A stretch of DNA of 60,000 nt. It comes from Bolinopsis microptera. Taxonomy: Eukaryota; Ctenophora; Tentaculata; Lobata; Bolinopsidae. A model generated the notes under the pieces. It had not been told where the DNA came from. It was given only the letters and a program-made list of their open reading frames with translations, and ran no database searches. Below are positions 22,080 through 33,315 of this stretch, piece by piece (within the stretch, counting starts at the first letter, position 1; each line of letters starts with the position of its first letter). The position numbers and the translations under genes are program-made. The DNA lies in assembly GCF_026151205.1 (NCBI RefSeq), contig NC_087080.1, forward strand, positions 12,201,837-12,261,836. Reading direction: 5' to 3'.

Positions 22080-25000
22080 AGCCTCGCATGTTTGGAGTTG
22101 ATGAATCCAGATTTTTGGAACATTTTTGGAACATTTTTGGAACATGTCCCAAAATTGTCCCAAAAGTGTCCCATGCATTTATTTGCCCTAATAAGCTCTA
22201 AATAGTGCCAAAAATAATTGTAAATGATGGATATAGTTGCAAGCTAGGTCTAGGGGCCATCGAAAGTAGCATAAAATTACCCAGGTTCATGGAATGAACG
22301 AAAATGAACAAAAATGAATATTGTCCTAAAAATGCTCAGAACGGTTTAAAATTGGTCGGAAAGTGTTTATATTAGTCCTAGGACCACTCAAACCAAGTTT
22401 GGGAATCACTGCATGTCTAGAACCGATGTTACCAATGTTCCAAAATGTTCCAATTTTGGGACAATAATCCTCCTGAGAATCCAGATTTTTGGAACATGGG
22501 CACATCGAAGTATTGGCTGTATTTAAGTGCTGGGAAGCCTCAATTCGGTTTTCTAAGATGGATATAGGTAAAAACTAGGCCTAAGAGCCATCAAAACTCA
22601 AATAACATCACCCAGGTTCATGGAATGAACGAAAATGAACAAAAATGAATATTGTCCTAAAAATGCTCAGAACGGTTTAAAATTGGTCGGAAAGTGTTTA
22701 TATTGGTCCTAGGACTACTCAAACCAAGTTTGAGAATCACTGCATGTCTAGAACCGATGTTACCAATGTTCCAAAATGTTCCAATTTTGGGACAATAATC
22801 CTCCTGAAAATCCAGATTTTTGGAACATGGGCACATCGAAGTATTGGCTGTATTTAAGTGCTGGGAAGCCTCAATTCGGTTTTTTAAGATGGATATAGGT
22901 AAAAACTAGGCCTAAGAGCCATCAAAACTCAAATAACATTACCCAGGCCAGGTTCATGGAATGAACGAAAATGAACAAAAATGAATATTGTCCTAAAAAT
23001 GCTCAGAACGGTTTAAAATTGGTCGGAAAGTGTTTATATTAGTCCTAGGACCACTCAAACCAAGTTTGGGAATCACTGCATGTCTAGAACCGATGTTACC
23101 AATGTTCCAAAATGTTCCAATTTTGGGACAATAATCCTCCTGAGAATCCAGATCTTTGGAACATGGGCACATCGAAGTATTGGCTGTATTTAAGTGCTGG
23201 GAAGCCTCAATTCGGTTTTATAAGATGGATGCAGGTAAAAACTAGGCCTTAGAGCCATCAAAACTCAAATAACATTACCCAGGTTCATGGAATGAACGAA
23301 AATGAACAAAAATGAATATTGTCCTAAAAATGCTCAGAACGGTTTAAAATTGGTCGGAAAGTTTGGGAATCACTTCATGTCTAGACCCGATGTTACCAAT
23401 GTTGTCACAATAATCCTCCTGAGCATCCAGATTTTTGGAACATGGGGACATCGAAGAGCTGGGAAGCCTCAATTCGGTTTTCTAAGATGGATATAAAAAA
23501 ACTAGGCCTAGAGGAGCCATCAAAAGTCGAATAATATTACCCAAGTTTATAGAATGAACAACGAACATGAAAATTTTCCTCAAAGCGCTCAGAATGGTTA
23601 AAAAATGGTGGCAAAGAGTCAATATTTTCATCCAACAGGGTCTTAAAGTTGCAATCAGAATTATGTACAATTAGACAGAAATTATTTTATTGGGCAAATA
23701 TTTTGGTTTTAATAATCCTCCAATATTTTGATATAAATTTTTGACATCACTAGCTGTATTTGAGTGTGCTTTGTATTTTGAAAACAAAGATAACAGTCAT
23801 TTAGTAAACAGCAAATTAAATTCTACGTTTATTATCTAGTAAAAATACTGTATGTTATAAAATACTGTATATTATAAAATCTGTATATAAAAATAAACTA
23901 CTCAATTACTCTACAGTAAGACTTCTTTATACAGACCGTTTTAACGGACCAGGTGGAGATGAAAATGGATTTTGTCGTTGTGTCGGGGTTCAGTCTTCGT
24001 CTTTTTGTCAATTTTAAACCGTTCTGAGCATTTTTAGGACAATATTCATTTTTGTTCATTTTCGTTCATTCCATGAACCTGGGTAATGTTATTTGAGTTT
24101 TGATGGCTCTAAGGCCTAGTTTTTACCTATATCCATCTTAAAAAACCGAATTGAGGCTTCCCAGCACTTAAATACAGCCAATACTTCGATGTGCCCATGT
24201 TCCAAAGATCTGGATTCTCAGAAGGATTATTGTCCCAAAATTGGAACATTTTGGAACATTGGTAACATCGGTTCTAGACATGCAGTGATTCCCAAACTTG
24301 GTTTGAGTGGTCCTAGGACTAATATAAACACTTTCCGACCAATTTTAAACCGTTCTGAGCATTTTTAGGACAATATTCATTTTTGTTCATTTTCGTTCAT
24401 TCCATGAACCTGGGTAATGTTATTTGAGTTTTGATGGCTCTTAGGCCTAGTTTTTACCTATATCCATCTTAGAAAACCGAATTGAGGCTTCCCAGCACTT
24501 AAATACAGCCAATACTTCGATGTGCCCATGTTCCAAAAATCTGGATTCTCAGGAGGATTATTGTCCCAAAATTGGAACATTTTGGAACATATGTAACATC
24601 GGTTCTAGACATGCAGTGATTCCCAAACTTGGTTTGGGTGGTCCTAGAACCAATATAAACACTTTCCGACCAATTTTAAACCGTTCTGAGCATTTTTAGG
24701 ACAATATTCATTTTTGTTCATTTTCGTTCATTCCATGAACCTGGGTAATGTTATTTAAGTTTTGATGGCTCTAAGGCCTAGTTTTTACCTGCATCCATCT
24801 TATAAAACCGAATTGAGGCTTCCCAGCACTTAAATACAGCCAATACTTCGATGTGCCCATGTTCCAAAGATCTGGATTCTCAGGAGGATTATTGTCCCAA
24901 AATTGGAACATTTTGGAACATATGTAACATCGGTTCTAGACATGCAGTGATTCCCAAACTTGGTTTGGGTGGTCCTAGAACCAATATAAACACTTTCCGA

Positions 25001-25560
25001 CCAATTTTAAACCGTTCTGAGCATTTTTAGGACAATATTCATTTTTGTTCATTTTCGTTCATTCCATGAACATGGGTAATGTTATTTGAGTTTTGATGGC
25101 TCTTAGGCCTAGTTTTTACCTATATCCATCTTAGAAAACCGAATTGAGGCTTCCCAGCACTTAAATACAGCCAATACTTCGATGTGCCCATGTTCCAAAA
25201 ATCTGGATTCTCAGGAGGATTATTGTCCCAAAATTGGAACATTTTGGAACATATGTAACATCGGTTCTAGACATGCAGTGATTCCCAAACTTGGTTTGAG
25301 TGGTCCTAGGACCAATGTGAACACTTTCCGACCCATTTTAAACCATTCGGAGCACTTTGAGAAGAATGTTCATTTTCGTTCATTTCTGGTCATTCCATGG
25401 GTAATTTTATACGACTTTTGATGGCTCCTAGGCCTAGCTTACGGCTATATCCATCTTAGAAAACCGAACTGAGCCTTCCCAGCACTCAAATACGGCCAAT
25501 ACTGTGATGTGCCCATGTTCCAAATTTATGGATTCATCTACTGCATGTTTGTAAGGCGCG
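22080..25560. repeat. Foldback structure: ~331-bp tandem units in two opposite arrays
   Basis: The left array has units whose GGTTCATGGAATGAACG word falls at about 22284, 22617, 22951 and 23282, plus a degenerate copy near 23545 and a diverged outer copy from 22080. The right array has the same units in inverse orientation, with CATTCCATGAACCTGGGTAA at about 24068, 24399, 24730 and 25060, plus a diverged outer copy near 25390. Unit period is 331-335 bp. A non-repeated spacer of about 350 bp (23650-23990) separates them. Outer borders share GATGAATCC (about 22101) and GGATTCATC (about 25531) and a weakly conserved CCTCGC. The layout recalls foldback-type transposons, whose long inverted repeats are made of tandem repeats. 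No coding region is inside. Confidence 0.85.
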
Positions 25561-25726
25561 AGGACTTTCTTATGAGAAATGTACTGCCGGCATTGATTTC
25601 AAAGTGAACGTATTTGAGCCGCGCACGACTTTCCACCCCAAGAAGTTGAGTGATTAGTTGACTGGCGTTTGAGCGAGTTTAGAGCAGTCAAGATTTGAGT
25701 TCTTCAGTTCATCAACATAACAGACC

Positions 25727-25732
25727 TTTATT
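25727..25732 (-). promoter_or_regulatory. Poly(A) signal AATAAA for the 25.9-27.3 kb gene
   Basis: AATAAA on the minus strand, about 185 bp past the TGA at 25917-25919. Confidence 0.5.
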
Positions 25733-25916
25733 TACCTTTTCCTCCGTCGAGATGAATAAGAATGTCGCTTGCGTACCTTTCTAGTCTCATACACACTTCT
25801 GAAATAATATCTTGAATGATACCGTGTTTGTTACATTTTATATCATGTTGTATTGTTTCTAAACTGACAATTTTCTGTTTCACGTCTAAACATCGGATTA
25901 CAAAATTCCACAACTA

Positions 25917-27331
25917 TCAAAGTTCTTGAAAAACATTCTCCTCACCTGACAAAACCTCCAAACTTCGCACAAGACTGACAAACTGACTGGCAAACTGACT
26001 GACTGACACTATTACAAACCTGGCAGTTCGATGACTTCCCGTGATGACTCCTCGTAATCGGCGGCAAATTCCTGTGTCAGTGTGCTGATCTCCTTGCAAA
26101 CCTCTAGCATATCTCTTGCTGAAACGGAACTTAAGTAAGACTACTCAGTATTAGGTGGAATATGATATTACAACAACCACATTCTTTCCAACCTTCGTGG
26201 CCTAATTTTACCTTCACTTATCATCTTATCAAACAACTTCGCTGTTTTCTCGTCCTGTTTTTTACGACTGTCAGAACTATCAGCTGTCTTCCCGTTCGCA
26301 AAGTTCCTAAGACCAGTTCTTCTTGGAGATATTGTTTCTGAGATCTTCTTTGCTTCATCTGCCACCTGGACTGCCGTCATGACTGACCTGCCTCTTCTCA
26401 ATTTTCTTTCCGCAGATTTTCTAGCTGTCTCCATATCACACAAGTTGGAAGCTAGAACGCTAAAAAACAAACGAAACTTCTTCTCAAAGTGATATCCTCC
26501 TAACATAGCGCTGTAGTTCAGACGAGCTATAAATATAGTCTTAGATAATTTTCCCATATTTCCTACCCACCGATAATTTAACAAGCACACACGCAGACAC
26601 TATATGAACGTTAGAATAGACACCAATTATTACATGTGACCAATTACCCTCGTGTCTGCCGTCTAGGGATAGTTAATATGGCATGTGTCTGATAAGAGGA
26701 CGAGGAATGTTCTAGTATTCGGACTTGAGTTTTCGAATCTTTAAGTATACGATACTCGTTAATTGAGGAAATTTGTTGTTAGTTAAAATGTATCAGTACC
26801 ACACTGATAGAGTAATAAACTGACTTCCCTATCCGCCAACGATAAGATAAAAATAGAGAAACCGATATATACGACATCATATGTACAAAACTCACAATAA
26901 ATATCAATTTTCTTACCTTGGTCGAGTTCCCGGAGGTAGTGTTTGGGACTGTGGCAACTCCTCGTGCTTCGTAATGGAGGAATCTCGAAAGAGGTCCTGC
27001 TACTAGTAGAGTGACTCAAACTTCGAGTTCGTCTCAGCTCCAATTTCCTCCAGTCTGTTGGTGTTCTCTGAGTCGTGGTTCTGGAGCTCGTCACAGTAGA
27101 GCTAATATTACTGGTCACACTGGTCAGGGAATTAGATCTGGTTTGAGTTGGGCTTGTACTATCTTCCTCGATAGAAGCTTGTCTCTGGGTGGTCGCCAAG
27201 GATAACGATCTCTTCCTGATATTGTCCCGAACTTTTTGAAACTCAGCGAGTTCTCTTTTCTCGTAAAGCGGCATGCTCTGACTCCGGTTGAACCTTTTAA
27301 GTTTTAAATTTTCCAAGGTTACGACAGACAT
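25917..27331 (-). CDS. Four-exon gene of unknown function, 260 codons, Ser/Arg-rich
   Basis: Exons on the minus strand: 27331-26917 (ATG start, phase 1 end), 26451-26212, 26118-26020, 25945-25917 (ending TGA). Lengths 415+240+99+29 give 783 bp, and every junction is phase 1, with GT/AG at each border (donors GTAAGA, GTAAAA, GTTTGT; acceptors TTCTAG, TTTCAG, GTCAG). Exon 1 encodes about 138 residues with many Ser, Thr and Arg (for example SNSLTSVTSNISSTVTSS), likely disordered. Exon 2 is highly charged (METARKSAERKLRRGRSV, then KKQDEKTAKLFDKMISE) and probably helical. Exon 3 has the acidic LEVCKEISTLTQEFAADYEE, also helix-prone. I see no signal peptide, membrane segment or catalytic motif, and I do not recognise the family. 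The exon-2 acceptor is the least certain border. Confidence 0.6.
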
Positions 27332-27744
27332 GACAGAAAGTTTAATCTAAAAACAACAGTCGACACCAAACTATGATTAGCCGAATAACTTGACCTCTTG
27401 GCGGAGAGAGTAAATATGCAGTCGAGCAGGTCGGACCTAGAGCCAGCTACAATTTAGCCTACTTGACCGGCTTCGTTTATCAGAGATCACAGCTACTACA
27501 CGTCGTACTTGACAATAGGATCGGAGACAAAGCCAGTATGATATCAACTGTAAAAGTATAATGACCCGGCCCTACTTCAGTGTGTTTTGTGTGTGTCATA
27601 ATCGCAGACAATACTCAACATCAGATTTTAAACGGGCTTACTGGCTTAGTTTTGAGTTTTGGCATGATCTCGTATTAGACCAAATTAGGAATAATTTATT
27701 CTTAAAACTCATCTTTAATAATAGAACTTAATCTGGTGTTTGGG
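27332..27744. other. Upstream region of the 25.9-27.3 kb gene
   Basis: No ORF seen. It should include that gene's promoter; no clear core element is visible. Confidence 0.35.
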
Positions 27745-27750
27745 ATGGTA

Positions 27751-27955
27751 TAGGACACGAGGGCGGAGGACACAAGAGCGGTAGACACAAGCGGAGGACA
27801 CGAGGTGTGTTATATCACAAGAGCGGTACTTTCCTGAAGTGTGATAAACCCTCGTGTTCACACTTTTTGGAAAGTACCACCTTGTGTCCTACGCCCTCGT
27901 GTCTTCCACCCTTGTGTCCACCACTCTTGTGACCTCCGCCCTCGCGTCCGATTCA
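27751..27955. repeat. Long imperfect palindrome made of GAGGACACAAGAGCGG-type units
   Basis: The left arm has short tandem units such as GAGGGCGGAGGACACAAGAG and GTAGACACAAGCGGAGGACA; the right arm has the inverse complement (CCTTGTGTCCTACGCCCTCG, CACCCTTGTGTCCACCACTC). The centre is a near-perfect hairpin: GGTACTTTCC plus GAAGTGTGA (about 27825-27844) pairs with TCACACTTTTTGGAAAGTACC (about 27858-27878). Open frames across it on both strands are products of this structure. Confidence 0.8.
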
Positions 27956-30943
27956 CGTTTGAGAATAGGAATAATGAATATGCATCTCCATTTTCCAACT
28001 GCCAAATAGATACTGATAAGGGATACATGCAATGTACAGCAAAACAATTGAAACCAGGCAAATAGTGGACCTCTTCTAAACGCTCCCTCTACAGTTGAGA
28101 GTTCTGTATGCTGAAGCCTCTCTGATTGGTCCAATTATCTACTTATCTGTCCCCAACATGACTTATATTATCCACTTATCTGCTCCTCGGCTATTATCTA
28201 TTGGTTCAGTCCTTAATTTCCCGAGCTGCCCGGTATATGATCATTGGAAACCTTATTATACAGGGCGGCCGGCAGTCATTTCCTGTATGCTAGATATCCT
28301 GCGGATGGATGGTAGTTGCTAGAATGTCCAGCCATGCCCTAACTCCGCTGCAATCAGTATCAACACACTACTATTAATACGGTTACCGATATACACAACA
28401 ATAGTGCACATGGCTGCAGAATTGGTAAATAAATGTTTGATATCTGATATCTGTTGGAACTGCATTATATTGGGGTACACTTGCACTCTTGTGTCATGTC
28501 TTGGCTCGGCCATATGTTTTCGGTCATTACAATATAAATAAATTGGTTGTGTGCAGCGAAATTTGGGTACTAATAATATGGTGTACGGATAAATGTCACA
28601 CTAAAGTATAAACTCACTTCCTGTAAATCTTCAGATACGTTTGAGACTTTACAAAAACCTTCCTCAAGGTTTAATTTAAAACTACTGAAAAATTTTCACG
28701 CTTGGAGTTCAAAATGTTATCATGAGCATAGCGCAAGCTCATTTTTCACCCTTAAGTCGAATTTTTGAAAGTTTAGCTAGACTTTTGAATGGCTTTAAAA
28801 CGAAGCAGAATCCGCGAATTATTATCATAAACATTGACTACATAAAAGTCGCCGTTCAAGATTCGTGGGGTTGGTTGGTTGTTCGAATGATTTAAAACCT
28901 TCAGGAAAGTCTAAGAAGTATCTTAAGATTTGCAAATAATCACTTCAAATTTAATCCCTGGACCAAGCGAAGAAGCATGTCAATTTCAAAATCGAAAGGC
29001 TAAAAAGCAGCCATGATGTAAAATGCACAAGTTAAGTTAAAGAAGAAAACCATAAACCAATAATTGCGAGCGATCACAAACTAAACTAACTGGTAGTGGT
29101 TGAGTAGTACGGCATAAAGTCGCTTAACCATCGGTTAAAGTAAGGCTTACTAAATGGGGGTGTATGGTTGTTGCTACCTCTCTTTATAGCGTTACACGTT
29201 AGAGTTTCACGTTACTACAATTACATCAGACAGCTATGCCTATAGACAGTTCCCACAGTTTGATGAAGTCAGCTGGATTCAGTGGGTTAAATAATTGCAA
29301 ATTGGCGAGATTAAAATGGCGTCAGCAGTCAGAAGTATTTTAAAATTTATATCGCGATGGACCATTTAAATACGCTATCTCAGTAAATTCATACCATTTA
29401 TTTGTTAAAATGTTTGAATAGTTGGAGAGTCAGCACCGCTAGATTCAAAACAATAAATTTCAACATTTGATAGTGGCAAATATGAAATAGTTTTTATTAC
29501 CAAAGTCAGAAATGCTGAGTTACTCAAAAGTCATCTTGTCTTGCAGCCTTTGGGCACGCATTGTATAATGTATATCTCGCACCAAACCTAACCGTATATC
29601 CCCGTATATCACCTAGCTCCAAAAGTAAACGAAATAGCCAAAAAGGTAAAATGTACATCCGTTTTTTGCAAATGCTTTTCTCTAAGATTCTTTGTTACCC
29701 CCATTTTTATTAATTTTTTTATTAATGGGACAAATTTGACATTTTCTGAACCAATCATCAATCATGATATATCCTGAACCAAAATTTCACAGATTTGACC
29801 GAATTTTTGTCGAGTGACCAATTATTCAGTGAACTATGAATGACATGAGAGTCTCATTGAGACCCAATCGAGTTAAATTCCAGACGGAGAAAGCACCAAA
29901 AAAGGGAGAAATAATATCGTTAAATTATTGTCCCACTGTCTGGAAGTCAAAATCGAATTAGGGTGGTATCTGAGGTTCAATTGGTAAGCACGTAGAATTG
30001 TAAGGGTATTACATTTATTCATTATATATTCTTAAATTTAATATGTTTGTAGAATTTCAGAAATTTCACAACTTATATAACTATTGTGCATTACATTTCT
30101 ATTCTGTTAACATTGGCTAGCACTTTTTGGGCGGTCCCAATCAATGAATCAAAGTAACCCTCATAACTGGGCCATATTTTCTGTCCAATGCATAAATAAA
30201 TACTGTTAGGAAGGTTGGAGCAGTTTGTTCGTCATGTCAGTATTTGAAGCAAACAGACTGTGGTCTCTGCATATTATAAAAGTATTAAGTAATTACCAAT
30301 TAAGTAATCAAGCCATTCTTCGGGATCACCAGAGCTCTCGATGGACAGAATTATCTATCTATGCCAAGGATTTAGTATGCAGTAAGCTGCGTCTAGCAGA
30401 CTGAGCGAACAATTCCACCACTTCAATAATTCATTAGGTACCAAGTTGCTTAATAAACGAGCTGCTTTAAAAACAGCTTTAAACTGTCTTCACTTACAAT
30501 AGACATGGATTGAGTCTCGTGTTAATGAACAGAGTTCAATCTTACCTGGGGACACCAGGCTATTAGTATTATGTTGATAAATATAAACTTAAAGATTCGG
30601 CAGAATGACAGGCTGGCTGAGCGCCGCCCCGTAAAGTTCATTCTATTTTAATGGGCGCTTACCATTATATTTACATTATATATTAGCATACTAAGATTTG
30701 TACCTCGCCTAATCACAATGCCGGCCAGACCCAGAAATGGCCACGATTGTCTTACAGTTACAGTTGTGGCTGTGCCTCACCTTTGGTTTTAATTCCCGCT
30801 TTCTGGAAATCTAAATTTACCGCGAACTTTTCCCCAACTTAGAGCAATGTTGTTGCTACTGATTATAATCAGAGAATATGATGTTTCTTACAGTTACAGT
30901 GCGGGAAATTATGAAACTATGAGAGGGAGTTTTTAAGAAAACC
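27956..30943. other. About 3 kb without recognised gene
   Basis: Only short ORFs with no motif or homology I can name. Base composition is AT-rich throughout. There is no RNA gene, no array and no strong inverted repeat that I could see. Confidence 0.4.
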
Positions 30944-31439
30944 TTGTCATACGTTGTAGACAGTAGACCTGCCGCGTATGAGTGCGCGGCTGTATCGTGG
31001 TTTTTGCCACGATACTTAGTGAAACGACACTGTATGCTGTAATGGGGTTCACGACGTAGTACAAAGAAAAACGTGGATAAAACACACATTTCTGCTCTCT
31101 TAACTACTCTCGTATGCTCGGTCCCCGTGATCACTTTATTTATAAACACTGATCCTTGTTGTAATTATGGGCTTATGACTATGTCAATCCTTCGCCATTC
31201 GCAGCTCAGCGTGGCCCTGCAGTGGTCACTGTGCACTGGTCAATGGTGTGTGGTGCAACTCGCCGATCTCGCGAGGCGAGAAGCATTATATTTACTTATA
31301 TCATTATCATGTATCACGTCGTGACCCCCACGGCCTCACGGTCGTTTCACTATAGTACGTCCTGACGATACAGGGGGACGATACAGGGGGAGCCGCTCAC
31401 TCGTGTGCGGCCGGTCATACAATGAACAACGTATGACAA
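30944..31439. mobile_element. ~496-bp inverted-repeat element (MITE-like)
   Basis: Left TTGTCATACGTTGT (30944-30957) and right ACAACGTATGACAA (31426-31439) are inverse complements. Diverged matching continues inward (GAGTGCGCGGCTGTATCGT against ACGATACAGGGGGAGCCGCTC; TAGTGAAACGAC against GTCGTTTCACTA). No coding region. Direct flanking duplication not evident. A G12 run follows at about 31481. Confidence 0.6.
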
Positions 31440-32565
31440 CTAATACTATTTATTGGATGCGCGGCCAGTAGTGCATCGCTGGGGGGGGGGGGGTTACCGG
31501 GTGATCCTCTATTAAAATTTACTGCTTTTAAAAAATCATTTTGTTAAAGTTAAACGTGTTGTTGGAGGCCTCGGTTTTTTATTGCTTTATGCTCATAGTC
31601 TGTAGTCATTATGTCTTTGCCAACCACATTAATTCAAATAAAAGTATCGGTGTTATCGAGCGCGGATAGTTTTTACTACCAAATTTTGATGATCAGTGTA
31701 TAGTGTATACTGGTTCATCAACGTTTTTCCTAATTGAGTAATTGATTATTGTAGGTTTACAACCTACCACATACCAGGACGCGCGCCGAGTTGGACTCGT
31801 CGACGGTCCTCCAATATATGGAACAGATATTTTAGGAGTATCAGTATCACCCGTTAAATTGATTACCGTTGTAATTAATTTTGATAAAAAGCAGTGAGTC
31901 AACATTTCTTTTGAAAAAAGATGTAAGACCAATGCGGTTGGGAAAATAGTTAAATTATTCTGGAGAAAAATAGTTTTTGTAATACTAATGTAATTGTAGA
32001 TCAGTGTAGATGAATTTATGCATTTAAGCTCAAGCATATTTAAGACGTATAAGCATTGATTAAAGCAATATAATATAGCATATAAGATGAAATTATCAAC
32101 GTTTTATCACAATGCTGGCAAGCATGACCGTCGCCCTACTAATAGTAATAGTAAAATCGGCAAAAACAGAAATCCTGATATGTGATAGTTTAATTTTCCC
32201 AAAATGACATCAATTTGACTTACATCCTTTTTCACAGAACAGCAAAATAAGGACACAGCACACAGCGTCCAATCGAAATCTCTAAATTTCTCTTGAAGAA
32301 AAATTTATTAAGATGTTCACAATTCATGTTAACCATGAGTGTCCATTTTTGGAAATATAATATATCATTGTATTGAAGATGAAATATGAAATATCCTTCA
32401 ATTTTAAAATACCGATAACTCCTTAAACATCGATACAATATTTCAGTTACAATTTATTATTTAAGGTAAAGATAACATATTGATTTTATAATTTCTTATA
32501 GCCGTCATACATTATTTCTAATACTGTCATACATTAGGGAATTTTAAGACATAAGAAACCCGAAC
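31440..32565. other. Intergenic DNA with no recognised gene
   Basis: Short ORFs on the minus strand (31693-32037, 32232-32438) are AT-driven and show no family features. Confidence 0.4.
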
Positions 32566-33278
32566 ATGAAAGCGGCCATAATTATCATAACGGCGTTGCT
32601 TTGGTCCCCCCTCAAAGGTAAAAGTGAATTAGTGATACACTTTAATTAGTGATTATGTCAGTGCTTTGATTGAATTTGATATCTACTAGTACCATTATAT
32701 TTAAGTTAATACTTCAATTGATCAATCAAGATGTATAACATTTAAGTTGTAATCAACTTAAATCCACACTAATTCCCTAATTTGACTAATTTTAAAGTGA
32801 TCACTATACTACTTCAGGTGCATTACCAGAGGTACTAGTTGAGATAAAACCTGCCTCTGTGTCTCAGTCAGCGACTTTAAATAATAACGTGACTTATTTT
32901 GGAGCAGATAAGGCTATAGACAAGGATCTGAGTACTCGTTCTTATGCAAGACCAGGAGGGTATGCTAATGCCTGGTTTAAAGCGTCTCTAGATAAGGTAC
33001 AATGTATTAAGTGGGTAGTACATTATGTTAGCTCATATTTAAAAAACACCCACACCTGCTCTAGTGACTCGTGTACCTGTCAGGGAGGGTGGTGTGATGA
33101 TTGGCCCCTCACAGTGTACCGTAAAAACACGGACCCTGGAGATTATGTCCCCTCCGGGTGCAAACTTGGAGACGCTGTAGAAATAAAAGACCATGGGCGG
33201 GGGTATGTCCGAGTGTATGAAATGGTGATCATCGCACAATTAGGTAGTCGATTGAATTCATTAATTTTAAGTTACTAA
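32566..33278 (+). CDS. Secreted galactose-binding-domain-like protein (partial gene)
   Basis: Exon 1 is 32566-32617: MKAAIIIITALLWSPLK, a good signal peptide, ending in phase 1 at donor GTAAAA. Exon 2 starts at 32818 after TTCAG and continues GALPEVLVEIKPASVSQSAT. The domain has FGADKAIDKDLSTRSYA, then AWFKASLDKVQCIKWVV and a late YVRVYEMVIIA. This order (Ala-x-Asp/Lys-x-x-Thr near the start, a W/F-x-x-L/V strand, a Tyr-rich end) resembles F5/8-type C or fucolectin-like galactose-binding modules. It also has extra cysteines (CSSDSCTCQGGWC). The frame reads to TAA at 33276-33278, but a donor at 33243/33244 (TTAG|GTAGTC) would give a symmetric 1-1 exon, as usual for extracellular modules; the rest would then lie beyond the MULE-derived element. 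Ligand unknown. Confidence 0.6.
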
Positions 33279-33315
33279 TCCAAATATTTCCCAGAAGACT
33301 ACCTATTATCGGTGA

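Noticed and set aside
26783-26916. Extension of the first exon of the 25.9-27.3 kb gene past its donor (hydrophobic FSIFILSLADREVSLLL)
   Set aside because: A good GTAAGA donor at 26917 and continuous phase-1 junctions downstream explain the gene better; the extension looks like intron translation, although an unspliced form cannot be excluded.
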